This document shows, piece by piece, positions 15,462 through 24,787 of a stretch of 46,463 bases of DNA. Source of the DNA: Deltaproteobacteria bacterium (GTDB lineage Bacteria; Desulfobacterota; Syntrophia; Syntrophales; UBA2210); NCBI GenBank assembly GCA_019313385.1, contig JAFDBG010000012.1, forward strand, positions 1-46,463, in the 5' to 3' direction. A program made the position numbers and the translations under genes. The notes beneath the pieces were generated by a model. That model did not search any database and was not told where the DNA came from. It saw only the letters and a list, made by a program, of their open reading frames with translations. Position 1 is the first letter of the stretch. Every line of letters starts with the position of its first letter.

Positions 15462-17692
15462 ATCTGCTCCCCTCCTGTCAGTTTCGGATTTCGGACGCGT
15501 CTTTTTTGGAGACTTTCATTCACCGGACCGATTGTACCGAATAGCTTCTCAATTTGAGACATCCGTTCAGCTCCTTCGCCGATGGGTTCTCCGTCCGCTG
15601 AAACGATCCTCTTGATAACATCGAGTGCGCTCGCCCGTTCATCGGCATCAGCGGGCAACATGCCGGGGATCGTTTCCAGCGCCATGTCGCGTTCCAGCAG
15701 TAACGTAAAATACTGCTCACGCACCAAGCGTTTGAGCTCTTCCAGGGTCATGTCGTTATGCTCGATGCGAAGCTGTCGCAACACTTCGAAATTTCGCTCG
15801 TCCACCCCTGAATCCGCCATCCCGATGTAAATGAGGCTACGGATGGATGCCTCGCGTATCCCGCCATTAGACATGTTGCTTTTGAGCTCGTTGATAGTCG
15901 CTCGGACAAACTCAACTCTTTCCGGCTCTACTCCGGGACGCCGACGCAGGTTTTCATCAGAGGCCCGCAGGCCTGCCAGCGCCTGCAACAGAGGTGTACC
16001 ATAAATTCCCAGAAAGAGCTGCTCCAGGCTGCGATCCCGCAGATCACGCCAGCCATCGAGGGATGCGATGATCCCGTCCGAGACAATTCCCTGTGTCTGC
16101 AAAAGGGGATTGTCTGGTGAAGAAGGGTGTCGTGATTTACGTACCTGTTCGGCGAGTTGAGCGATCTGTTGCGCGAATGGATTGCGATCTGAAAATAGTT
16201 CATAGGGCAGTACAGATGGATTCAGCTTATGCAACCATTCGGCGCTTTTTTCATTGGCGAATGCCTGTACAAAAGGTTGCAGGAACGTGCGGTAGAGGCC
16301 GAGACCGGTTTCAGATACACGCCGCACCGTAGCGAAGCGTAATTCGTTTTCCGGCTTGGGTTGAACAATAGCACGGATATCGTCCAGAGTGCGAGGTTCG
16401 AAACGCGTAATCCAGTCACCAGAGACCAGATCAGGATGAACACAGTCATCGGCCTTAGGAATCATTACTGCCTCGTATAGACCTGGAGGCAGCACATCGA
16501 TCAGATCAATGTTTGAAGCGAACTCCTCATGCTCTTTACGGGCCACACTGCCTGACACAAAAATGCCAAGGTGACCGATGCTTTCGTGGATAGCGTAGAC
16601 GATGGTCTGGTCGCAGGCACGGATGTCGTTATCATTCTCGTACATATCGACGATCCACCCTAGCGCCTGTTGCTGCGGAGTGATGTTGTCGCCCTTGGAA
16701 CAAAAACAGACGATCGGAGAGCGGATGTTGCGCAGATTGATTCGGACTCCTTCACTGGTAATGATCTCAGCGGTGGCGAGGCGGTTGCCGACAAACAATT
16801 GATCGACTGTCCACTGCATCTCCTCTGCGTTCAGGTTGACATGGCCACCCCACCAGTTTTCAAACTCGAGAAAGCGTTTTGCCTCGGTGTCAACCTGAGC
16901 CCAGACATTGTAGTTCTTGGCCCAGAAGGTGTTAGCCGGGTTGAGATTCTCGAAGTTACCAACCAAATACGCACCGTCAAACTTGCCGTTGCCGAGGTCG
17001 CTGGTGAGCGCGGTCAGCCAACTGCCGCCCAGCAACCCAGCGCCGTAGCGCATCGGGTTTTTGCCTTCCATCCCGGCCCAGTAAGATATTGGTGAGCCGG
17101 CGAGAATGATCGGGCCGAAAAGTTCCGGTCGAGTTGCAGCCAACATTGCTACCGCCCATCCGGCCTGACAGTTACCGATCACACAGGGTTTGCCATTGGC
17201 TTCCGGATGTAGTTCAATCACCTTTTCAAGAAATACCGCTTCGGCACGCATGATATCCTCGATGGTCTGCTCAGGCATCGGGTCAGGGGTGAAACCGATG
17301 AAATAACAAGGATGACCGGTGCTCATCGCTACACCGATTTCGCTGTCAACCTTGAATCCGCCGATCCCCGGCCCGTGTCCGGCGCGCGGATCAATCACCA
17401 CAAATGGTCGCTTGCGCGGGTCAGTGACGACCCCTTCCTGCGGTTTAATCCACATCAGTCCGTAATTGACGGGCCGTTCGAATGTTCGTGCATCAAGTAC
17501 CCCTTCACCCTCGAAGTGGAGAACGTGGGGCTCCGACATTGCCCTGTGCCGATAGTACTGGTTACCGCGCTGACGCAACACGTCCCAGAACAGTACTGTG
17601 CGTTGCCATGAATCAACCCAGTAATCGACGTTCTGTTGGGCAAAGGTAAACATCTCTTCCCAAGGAGAAACAGATTTTGATGAGTCTTTCAT
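15458..17692 (-). CDS. DUF3141 protein, PHA-synthase-like alpha/beta hydrolase
   Basis: 744 residues. The N-terminal half is an alpha/beta hydrolase related to poly(3-hydroxyalkanoate) synthases, with the nucleophile elbow GNCQAGW carrying Cys (G-x-C-x-G, as in PhaC) instead of Ser. Also visible are VVIDPRAGHGPGIGGFK, FCSKGDNITPQQQALGW with a candidate catalytic Asp, and ESIGHLGIFVSG with a candidate His. The C-terminal ~270 residues are helical and belong to the DUF3141 architecture. No biochemical role is established. The coupled crotonase downstream points to CoA-thioester chemistry. The start follows AAGAGG. It is transcribed away from the RND operon. Confidence 0.85.
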   Translation of the reverse strand: MKDSSKSVSPWEEMFTFAQQNVDYWVDSWQRTVLFWDVLRQRGNQYYRHRAMSEPHVLHFEGEGVLDARTFERPVNYGLMWIKPQEGVVTDPRKRPFVVIDPRAGHGPGIGGFKVDSEIGVAMSTGHPCYFIGFTPDPMPEQTIEDIMRAEAVFLEKVIELHPEANGKPCVIGNCQAGWAVAMLAATRPELFGPIILAGSPISYWAGMEGKNPMRYGAGLLGGSWLTALTSDLGNGKFDGAYLVGNFENLNPANTFWAKNYNVWAQVDTEAKRFLEFENWWGGHVNLNAEEMQWTVDQLFVGNRLATAEIITSEGVRINLRNIRSPIVCFCSKGDNITPQQQALGWIVDMYENDNDIRACDQTIVYAIHESIGHLGIFVSGSVARKEHEEFASNIDLIDVLPPGLYEAVMIPKADDCVHPDLVSGDWITRFEPRTLDDIRAIVQPKPENELRFATVRRVSETGLGLYRTFLQPFVQAFANEKSAEWLHKLNPSVLPYELFSDRNPFAQQIAQLAEQVRKSRHPSSPDNPLLQTQGIVSDGIIASLDGWRDLRDRSLEQLFLGIYGTPLLQALAGLRASDENLRRRPGVEPERVEFVRATINELKSNMSNGGIREASIRSLIYIGMADSGVDERNFEVLRQLRIEHNDMTLEELKRLVREQYFTLLLERDMALETIPGMLPADADERASALDVIKRIVSADGEPIGEGAERMSQIEKLFGTIGPVNESLQKRRVRNPKLTGGEQI

Positions 17693-18001
17693 TAGTTAAC
17701 CTCTTGACAAACGTTAATCCCGCTATGACGAATTATGAGTCAACGCTCCCATTTTAGTTACTCCTTCGGTAACATTTTATTTTTGGAATTTCAAGGATGT
17801 GTGTCAGTCACAAAAACCTCACGCGAGCCACGGGCTACTCTTATATTGGCCAGTTTTTCTGCCAAAGACCGCGCGTTTCTTCTCGCATTGTCTCATAAGC
17901 CTTTGTGATTTTATCGATCCATATTGCCCGAATTTCTATAACCTCAACAGCAGGCAGCAAGATGAGCAGCCAACGGTAATCTGCTTTGTGGTGTGCAAGA
18001 A
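17693..18001. other. Intergenic region between RND operon end and DUF3141 start
   Basis: 309 bases hold the 3' end of the RND transcript and the leader of DUF3141 (both minus strand). I see no convincing terminator. A 9-codon ORF on the minus strand (17723-17752, MGALTHNSS) sits behind a strong AAGGAG site and 30 bases before DUF3141. It could be a leader peptide but has no regulatory residue bias. A hairpin GTTAC/GTAAC (17757-17773) overlaps its ribosome-binding site. Confidence 0.35.
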
Positions 18002-19417
18002 TTATTCACTCCCCCCGCCCAGCACCGCGTAAAGCTTTACCTGGTTGGCGAGCCTGGCCAGGCGGAGCGAAATGAGCCCCTGCTGTGCCGCGTAGAGGAA
18101 TCGCTGCGCGTCAAGGACACCCAGATAGCTGGTAATCCCACTTGTATAGCGTTTATTTGAGAGGCGATAGGTTTCCGCAACTGCATTTACCAGGGATTGT
18201 TGCGCCGCTACCCGCTGGTCTACCATACCCCGCTCGGCAAGTGTATCGGCCACTTCTTTGAAGGCCGTTTGAATTGCCTTCTCGTATTGGGCCAAAGCGA
18301 TTTCCCTTTCTATTTTGGTCACCTTGTATGCCGACCACGTGCGGGCATCGAAAATCGGAATGGCAATCCGCGGTGCGAAACTCCATACACCCGATCCGTC
18401 CTTAAAGAGCCCCGATAGATCGGAGCTTGCAGTTCCAATAGCGGTCGTCAGGGAGATGCTGGGAAAGAAAGCCGCACGTGCAGCTCCAATATTGGCGTAG
18501 GCCCCTTTGAGTTGGTGCTCGGCTTGAAGGATATCGGGGCGGAGGAGAAGAACCTCGGAACTCATACTGGGGGAAATCTCTCTTTGAAGAATGACTCTGC
18601 TCAAATCAACCGGTAAAAGGTTGCTCGGCGCAGGTGAGCCGAGTAAAAGGTTCAAGGCGTTTTCATCTTTCGCCACCTGTTGGATGTAGCGGGCGAGGTC
18701 TCCGCAGGCTGTATCCACTTGCGTTTGGGATTGACGCAGTTCCAGTTTGTTTGCAACTCCGACCTCATAACGCTTATGCGTCAACTCATAGGCGGCCTGA
18801 TGTGTCTCCATCGTTGACCTCGCCAGTTTGAGGTTTTCCCGGTCCGCGGCCAAAGCCAGATAAGCCTCTGCTACCGCAGACACCAGCGAGATTTGCGCAC
18901 TGCTTCGGGCCTGATCCGTGGCGAGGTATGCTTCCAGCGCCCGATCCTTCAGGCTGCGGATGCGGCCAAAGAAATCTATTTCCCAGGAAGTTATACCGAG
19001 ATTGACACCGTATTTTTCAGCGGTCATCGCCCTTCCGGTGGACGAAAGATCCGCCGACACGCGTTCCTTGCTCCCGCTCCCCACCGCGTTGGCAGATGGC
19101 AGGAGCTCGGCCCTTTGAATACCGTACAGTGCCCGGGCCCTCTCGACGTTCAAGACCGCAAGGCGTAGATCGCGATTGTTATTCAAGGCAATTTCGATGA
19201 TCTTTTGAAGGCGCTTATCAGTGAAGAACTCCCGCCACCTCATCTCCGTCACGACGGGGGCAGGGGTTCCGGCTTCAACCTCGGAAGCACTGTAGGCAGC
19301 GGTGCTCGACCAATCCGCAGGGATCGGAGCATCAGGTCTTATGTATTCGGGAGCCAGCGAGCAACCTCCCAAGAGAGTAACGATCACAACCAGTGGCAGA
19401 AACAAGTTTCTATTCAT
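18002..19417 (-). CDS. RND efflux outer-membrane lipoprotein (NodT/OprM family)
   Basis: 471 residues. A lipoprotein signal ends LLGGCSLAPEY, the usual OprM-like N-terminus, so it is anchored at Cys19. The duplicated helical/beta-barrel pattern of TolC-type channels is visible, with ALNNNRDLRLAVLNVERARALY in repeat 1 and LRPDILQAEHQLKGAYANIGAARAAFFPSISLT in repeat 2. It forms the outer-membrane exit duct for the pump encoded just upstream. Only one base separates it from the permease gene, so they are co-translated from one mRNA. Confidence 0.95.
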   Translation of the reverse strand: MNRNLFLPLVVIVTLLGGCSLAPEYIRPDAPIPADWSSTAAYSASEVEAGTPAPVVTEMRWREFFTDKRLQKIIEIALNNNRDLRLAVLNVERARALYGIQRAELLPSANAVGSGSKERVSADLSSTGRAMTAEKYGVNLGITSWEIDFFGRIRSLKDRALEAYLATDQARSSAQISLVSAVAEAYLALAADRENLKLARSTMETHQAAYELTHKRYEVGVANKLELRQSQTQVDTACGDLARYIQQVAKDENALNLLLGSPAPSNLLPVDLSRVILQREISPSMSSEVLLLRPDILQAEHQLKGAYANIGAARAAFFPSISLTTAIGTASSDLSGLFKDGSGVWSFAPRIAIPIFDARTWSAYKVTKIEREIALAQYEKAIQTAFKEVADTLAERGMVDQRVAAQQSLVNAVAETYRLSNKRYTSGITSYLGVLDAQRFLYAAQQGLISLRLARLANQVKLYAVLGGGSE

Positions 19418-19418
19418 A

Positions 19419-22400
19419 TCATCGATCCTCTGATGGATTTACATCGGCCGTTTCGGCTGATCCACGTTTCCCGTGTTTGCCGAAGATCTTTTCAATCAAC
19501 ACATAGAAGAGGGGCGCAAAGATAACCACAAGGACGGTAGCGGTCACCATCCCCCCCAAGACGCCGGTACCGATGGCATTTTGGGCTCCTGCTCCGGCGC
19601 CGGTAGTTAAGGCAAGGGGCAGTATCCCGAAACCGAAGGCCAGAGAGGTCATAATGATTGGACGAAAACGCAGCTTTGCCGCTTCTAGGGTCGCGTCAAT
19701 CAGTCCCATACCCCTTTCCAATCCGCTCTTGGCGAACTGAACGATCAGAATGGCGTTTTTGGTGGCCAAACCCAGCGTAGTCAAAAGGGCGATCTGGAAA
19801 TAGACGTCGTTGGCCAGCTCACGCATGCTCGAAGCGATGACACCACCGATAGCCCCAAGGGGCAGAACCAGCAGGACCGCGATGGGTATAGTCCAGCTCT
19901 CGTAGAGTGCCGCCAGACAAAGGAAGATCACAAAAATGGAAAACGCGTACAGCAGGGGTGCCTGAGAACTCGACGTCACCTCCTGATAGGAAAGCCCGGT
20001 CCAGTCAAAACCAATACCCTTAGGAAGCTTTTCAACCGCATCTGTCATGGCCTGCATGGCCTCTCCAGAGCTTCTTCCCGGTGCCGCCTCCCCCCAGATG
20101 TTTATGGAGGGAAAACCGTTATACCGCGCCAGCTTGGGAGACCCCGAGGTCCAGCGGCCGGTGGCGAAAGAGGAAAAGGGAACCATTTTCCCCACCGTAT
20201 TCCGTACATACAGTTTTTCCAGATCACTGGGTAACATCCGATAGGGGGCATCGGCCTGAACAAACACCCGTTTGATCCGGCCACCCTGAATAAAATCATT
20301 GACATAGGCGCTACCGAAAGCTGCCGAAATAGTTCTGTGAATGGAGGTAATGGGGACGCCCAATGCGCCGGCCTTTTCCCAGTTTACATCAATCCGGTAT
20401 TCGGGTACATCGGCCATGCTGTTGGGCCGAACTTTGGTCACTCTGGGATCCTTTGCAGTTATTCCAAGAAGTTGGTACTGGGCATCCATCAGGGCCTGGT
20501 GCCCGAGACCACCACGGTCCAGTAGTTCAAAGTCGAACCCCATGGACATGCCCAGTTCGGGAACGGCAGGTGGCTGGAAGACAAAGACCATGGCGTTGCG
20601 GATATGCGAAAGGGCCATTGTGGCTCTTCCCGCAATGGCCTTGGCCTTCAGGTCACTCCGGTCACGAAGGCCCCAATCCTTCAGTTTGATAAATACCATT
20701 CCGTTGTTTTGGGATCGCCCGGAAAACCCCATCCCGGAGAGAGCCATCGTAGATTCTACTGTCTCCTTTTCATTTTCCTTGAAATAGTGCTCAATTTGTT
20801 TAGTGACCTCTCTGGTCTGCTCCAGCGTGGAGCCTACCGGCATGATCAACTGGGCGAGCAATATTCCCTGGTCTTCATCCGGGAGGTAGGCAGTGGGCAT
20901 ACGTATAAACAGAACCCCCAGCACCGCCACGATAACAAGGAAAACGATCAGGTAGCGTTTCCCCCGGGTAAGGGAGTGACCGACAAGGCCCATATACCGG
21001 TCTCTGAGGCCGAAAAATACACGGTCAAACCACAGGAAAAAGGGGCGCAAGAAAAAGACCGCGTTCTCGGCCGGTTCATGCCCGGCCTTGACCGGCTTGA
21101 GAAGTGAGGCGCAGAGCACCGGTGTCAGGACCAGTGCTACGACCACCGACAGGAGCATGGCAGAGATGATGGTGACGGAGAACTGGCGATAGATTACGCC
21201 GGTGGAACCGGGGAAGAAGATCATGGGGCCAAACACGGCCGATAAAACCAGGCCGATGCCGATCAAGGCGCTGGTGATCTGCTCCATGGATTTGGCTGTG
21301 GCCTCTTTAGGGGGCAGGCCCTCCTCGGCCATGATGCGTTCCACGTTTTCCACGACGACGATGGCATCGTCAACCAGAAGGCCGATGGCCAGCACCATGG
21401 CAAACATCGTCAGCATATTGATGGAAAAGCCGAAAAGCCCGAGAACAGCGAAAGTCCCCAGGATTACGACGGGCACTGCAATGGTCGGGATCAGAGTAGC
21501 TCGCATGTTTCCCAGAAAAAGCCACATGATCAGAAATACCAGCAGGATCGCCTCGAAAAGGGTTCTTACTACGTCTTTGATAGCTACCTTGATAAAAGGA
21601 GTGGTGTCATAGGGATAGACGACTTTCATCCCCGAGGGGAAAAACCGGCTCATCTCTGCCAGCTTCGCCCTGACTGCATCAGCCGCGTCCAGGGCGTTGG
21701 CACCTGCGGTCTGACGGATGGCGATGCCTGCTGAAGGTTTCCCGTTATAGGCACCCTGAATGTCATAGATCTCGGTGCCAAGTTCGGTACGTCCCACATC
21801 ACCTATCCGCAAGATTGATCCGTCCGGATTGGTTCGCAGGGGAATAGCGGCAAACTCTTCCGGAGTCGAAAGCATATTCTGAACAACGATTGAGACGTTC
21901 AGGCGCTGGCCCGGAACGGCAGGCGCACCGCCAAATTGCCCGGCCGAAACCTCCACATTGTATGCCTTGAGCGCCGCAAGCACATCACCTACCGTGAGGC
22001 GATAATTGATCAGCTTATCGGGATTAAGCCATACACGCATGGCATATCCTCCGCCGAAGACTTGCACCTCACCCACGCCCGGCACCCTGGCCAAGATCTT
22101 TTCCAGACTTGATTTGGCATAATCTCTCAGGTCAGTACCATCCATGCTGTCATCTTCCGAGATCAAGCTCACAATCATCAGGTAATTCCGTGTGGATTTT
22201 ACGACCTGGACCCCTTGATTTTGGACCATATCGGGAAGGCCCGTCAAGGCAGATTGGACTTTGTTCTGTACCTTAGACCAGGCGATATCCGGATCTGTTC
22301 CCGAGGCAAAGGTCAGTTCAAGACGAGAGCCGCCTGCTGAATCGCTGGAGGCGGACATATACAGCAGGTTATCCATACCGGTCATCTTCTGCTCAATGAT

Positions 22401-22592
22401 CTGGGTTACACTGTTTTCCACGGTCTCGGCCGAGGCCCCCGGGTAGGAGGCAAAAACAGCGATAGATGGCGGAGCCATCTCGGGATACTGCGAGATGGGC
22501 AGATTGTAAATCGCCAGCCCGCCTCCCGCCATCATAATAATAGCGATGACCCACGCAAAGACCGGACGTTCAAGGAAAAATTTCGATAGCAT
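19419..22592 (-). CDS. RND multidrug efflux permease (HAE1/AcrB family)
   Basis: 1057 residues, the standard length for hydrophobe/amphiphile efflux RND pumps. It has the N-terminal segment FFLERPVFAWVIAIIMMAGG, the proton-relay Asp pair in GLLVDDAIVVVENVER (TM4), a G-rich GPMIFFPGSTGVIYRQFS stretch, and two large periplasmic loops. It exchanges protons for drugs, bile-salt-like compounds or solvents taken from the periplasm and inner membrane. The gene is preceded by GGAGG and lies 12 bases after the adaptor gene. Confidence 0.97.
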   Translation of the reverse strand: MLSKFFLERPVFAWVIAIIMMAGGGLAIYNLPISQYPEMAPPSIAVFASYPGASAETVENSVTQIIEQKMTGMDNLLYMSASSDSAGGSRLELTFASGTDPDIAWSKVQNKVQSALTGLPDMVQNQGVQVVKSTRNYLMIVSLISEDDSMDGTDLRDYAKSSLEKILARVPGVGEVQVFGGGYAMRVWLNPDKLINYRLTVGDVLAALKAYNVEVSAGQFGGAPAVPGQRLNVSIVVQNMLSTPEEFAAIPLRTNPDGSILRIGDVGRTELGTEIYDIQGAYNGKPSAGIAIRQTAGANALDAADAVRAKLAEMSRFFPSGMKVVYPYDTTPFIKVAIKDVVRTLFEAILLVFLIMWLFLGNMRATLIPTIAVPVVILGTFAVLGLFGFSINMLTMFAMVLAIGLLVDDAIVVVENVERIMAEEGLPPKEATAKSMEQITSALIGIGLVLSAVFGPMIFFPGSTGVIYRQFSVTIISAMLLSVVVALVLTPVLCASLLKPVKAGHEPAENAVFFLRPFFLWFDRVFFGLRDRYMGLVGHSLTRGKRYLIVFLVIVAVLGVLFIRMPTAYLPDEDQGILLAQLIMPVGSTLEQTREVTKQIEHYFKENEKETVESTMALSGMGFSGRSQNNGMVFIKLKDWGLRDRSDLKAKAIAGRATMALSHIRNAMVFVFQPPAVPELGMSMGFDFELLDRGGLGHQALMDAQYQLLGITAKDPRVTKVRPNSMADVPEYRIDVNWEKAGALGVPITSIHRTISAAFGSAYVNDFIQGGRIKRVFVQADAPYRMLPSDLEKLYVRNTVGKMVPFSSFATGRWTSGSPKLARYNGFPSINIWGEAAPGRSSGEAMQAMTDAVEKLPKGIGFDWTGLSYQEVTSSSQAPLLYAFSIFVIFLCLAALYESWTIPIAVLLVLPLGAIGGVIASSMRELANDVYFQIALLTTLGLATKNAILIVQFAKSGLERGMGLIDATLEAAKLRFRPIIMTSLAFGFGILPLALTTGAGAGAQNAIGTGVLGGMVTATVLVVIFAPLFYVLIEKIFGKHGKRGSAETADVNPSEDR

Positions 22593-22604
22593 AAATTGCC
22601 TCCG

Positions 22605-23825
22605 CTAATTCGATTCTGCGGGTTGAGGTGTTGAATCTTTTCGTTCATCACCCTTTTCTTCGCTATCGGCTGTAAAGGGAACAACCTTCACGGAAGCGCC
22701 GGGCCTCACCTTTTGCATCCCTTCGACGATCAGACGATCGCCGGGTGCCAAACCCGTCGAAACGAGCCATGTATTTCCGATGGCCCGATCGAGCGTGAGC
22801 ATTTGCTGCTGGACTTTGCCCTCGGCATCCACGATCAGTGCCACGGGATTCCCCTTCGGGTTGCGCGAAACGGCCTGTTGAGGAACCAGGATCGCCTGCG
22901 GATTGGCGCCTTCTTCCACCACCGCCCGGATGAACATGCCGGGCAGAAGAACACCCTTCGGATTCGGAAAGACAACCCGTAGAATGACCGATCCAGTCGT
23001 CGGATCCACTGTGACATCGCGAAATTGAAGGGTCCCCTCTAATGGGTATGCTGTACCGTCATCCAGAATGAGTCGTACTTTTTTCTGATTTGTTCCATTT
23101 TGATCCAGACGGCCTTCCTCCAAGCGATGTCGCAATCGAAGCACTTCGGTCGTGGATTGGGACACATCCACGTACATGGGATCCAGTCGTTGAATGGTTG
23201 CCAGGGCCATGGGCTGATACGCCGTCACCAGCGCACCATCGTTCACGCCGGATTTTCCGATGCGACCAGAGATGGGGGCTGTAATCCTGGCATATTCAAA
23301 ATTTATACGTGCCGTCTTCACCATCGCCTTCCAATACTCAATGTCGGCTTCAGTCTGTTTTAAGGCGGCAGCCGCGTCATCATAGTCCTGTTGGCTGACC
23401 GCCTTGACGGCAAGTAACTCTTCGAAACGCTCTGCTCTCGATCTCATCGCAGACAGACTGGCCCCAGCCCTGCCAAGGGCGGCACTTGCATTGTCGAGCC
23501 CCGCCTGAAAGGGAGCGGGAGCAATCTGATAGAGCACCTGACCGGCCTTTACATCTGATCCTTCCGTAAACAGGCGTCTCTGTATGAGGCCGCTGACCTG
23601 GGGGCGAATCTCGGCTATCCGGAAAGCGGATGTCCGACCCGGCAATTCAGTGGTCAGTACAACCTTTTGAAGGTCGACCGTTACCACAGCCACCTCCGGT
23701 GCCGGGCGCTGGGGAGATTGGGATCGCCCGGCATCGTCGCAACCACCGAGCAAAAGACCGCCCAACAGGGCCACCGGAAGCAGATTCCATGTCATTGATT
23801 TGCATACAATTCTATTGAGCAACAT
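22605..23825 (-). CDS. RND efflux periplasmic adaptor lipoprotein (AcrA/MexA family)
   Basis: 406 residues with a lipobox LLLGGCDD (lipid-anchored in the inner membrane). AcrA-type blocks are present in order: TTELPGRTSAFRIAEIRPQVSGLIQRRLFTEGSDVKAGQ lipoyl part, helical hairpin RAERFEELLAVKAVSQQDYDDA, ARITAPISGRIGKSGVNDGALV, and LLPGMFIRAVV beta barrel. It bridges the permease and the outer-membrane channel. ATG 23825 follows GAGGAG; the track's extra Met is a TTG. First gene of the three-gene efflux operon, downstream of a TetR regulator on the same strand. Confidence 0.95.
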   Translation of the reverse strand: MLLNRIVCKSMTWNLLPVALLGGLLLGGCDDAGRSQSPQRPAPEVAVVTVDLQKVVLTTELPGRTSAFRIAEIRPQVSGLIQRRLFTEGSDVKAGQVLYQIAPAPFQAGLDNASAALGRAGASLSAMRSRAERFEELLAVKAVSQQDYDDAAAALKQTEADIEYWKAMVKTARINFEYARITAPISGRIGKSGVNDGALVTAYQPMALATIQRLDPMYVDVSQSTTEVLRLRHRLEEGRLDQNGTNQKKVRLILDDGTAYPLEGTLQFRDVTVDPTTGSVILRVVFPNPKGVLLPGMFIRAVVEEGANPQAILVPQQAVSRNPKGNPVALIVDAEGKVQQQMLTLDRAIGNTWLVSTGLAPGDRLIVEGMQKVRPGASVKVVPFTADSEEKGDERKDSTPQPAESN

Positions 23826-23881
23826 CAAACTCTCCTCTATATAAAATGATATATACCATAAACTACCCCGAAGCCCACTGT

Positions 23882-23906
23882 GGGGGATTATGACATATGA
23901 TCCCCC
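23882..23906. promoter_or_regulatory. Hairpin/palindrome between tetR and the RND operon
   Basis: GGGGGATTAT-GACAT-ATGATCCCCC, a 10-bp stem including one G-T pair. Neither strand shows a following T-run, so it is more likely a regulator site or mRNA structure than a terminator. It lies ~57 bases upstream of the adaptor gene's ATG, where an operon promoter would be expected. Confidence 0.35.
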
Positions 23907-23943
23907 CGCCCCTTAAGTGATTATAATAATCCGTGCCCACCTT

Positions 23944-24558
23944 TTACTCCCTGTTCCTTAATCCTTCCATGAATATGTCTGTAACCTGTTTTGCGTCTTT
24001 TTCAATCTCGCCTGAAATCCCGTCATGGATACGCTGCATCACCATTCCCATATTGGCTTCGACAAACATGGCGGCAACCTTCATCGAATCGAGAGGTTGA
24101 AACAGGCCCTCTCTCACCCCATCATCCAAGACACCGGCCACCCGTTCTACAAAGGTTCGGTACCTGCTGTCGGCATAATGGTCCCTCTCGGAATGCATCC
24201 TCTCCCGATCGAAAAAGAGGACGCGGATCAGATCCCTGTGTTTATCAAAGAATCTCAACTGACAGAGAGAAAATTCCTCCAGCTTTCTCTCAGGGACACA
24301 ATCGCCTTCCAACAGGGCAAAACTTTCTCTGATAAGCGGATCAAAACTCGCTTCAAGGGCCGCGTCCAGGATCTCTTCCTTGTTTGTGAAATAGACGTAT
24401 AGCGTCCCTTTCGCCACACCGGCCTCCGCTGCCACACGGTCCATCGTCAGACCATGCATGCCTTCACGCATCAGCAGGCCGACAACAGCATCCAGGATGC
24501 CCTGTTTTGTAAAGGCCTCTAAAACCTTTTTGCGTTCTTGCTTTTTGTCTACACCCAT
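23944..24558 (-). CDS. TetR/AcrR-family transcriptional regulator
   Basis: 204 residues. The N-terminal TetR helix-turn-helix is clear: ILDAVVGLLMREGMHGLTMDRVAAEAGVAKGTLYVYF followed by TNKEEIL. The C-terminal ligand-binding half is helical and diverged, as usual. It most likely represses the adjacent RND operon, and perhaps itself, and is released when a pump substrate binds. It is encoded upstream of the pump on the same strand, with a 118-base gap to the adaptor start. Confidence 0.92.
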   Translation of the reverse strand: MGVDKKQERKKVLEAFTKQGILDAVVGLLMREGMHGLTMDRVAAEAGVAKGTLYVYFTNKEEILDAALEASFDPLIRESFALLEGDCVPERKLEEFSLCQLRFFDKHRDLIRVLFFDRERMHSERDHYADSRYRTFVERVAGVLDDGVREGLFQPLDSMKVAAMFVEANMGMVMQRIHDGISGEIEKDAKQVTDIFMEGLRNRE

Positions 24559-24573
24559 AAGAGAAAACCGCCC

Positions 24574-24626
24574 GGTCAGTCTTTGAACTGAACAGTCAAC
24601 CTATAGTCTTTGCTGTTGGCTGTCAA
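24574..24626 (-). promoter_or_regulatory. tetR promoter and probable operator
   Basis: On the minus strand TTGACA (rc of 24621-24626) and TATAGG (rc of 24600-24605) form a promoter with a rather short 15-base spacer. Just downstream is an inverted repeat TCAGT-N6-ACTGA (24576-24591), with outer GGTCAGT and AGTCAACC half-sites typical of AcrR/TetR operators. Autoregulation is the simplest reading. Confidence 0.45.
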
Positions 24627-24787
24627 GTAAAAATTTTTAGAAAAGAGTGGTGTGAATAATTGGTTTTTACCCGATGGAAAAAGTCTTTTGGGTCACCATC
24701 GGCGTCTATTGCCGGGCACACTACGGATACAGGATCTCTCTCGCATAGATTGACAGGACAGTGGGAAAAATGTAGATTCATCACATC

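Noticed and set aside
17723-17752. 9-codon ORF with strong AAGGAG before DUF3141 (-)
   Set aside because: Good ribosome-binding site but no residue bias or alternative RNA structure suggesting a regulatory leader; recorded only in the intergenic entry.
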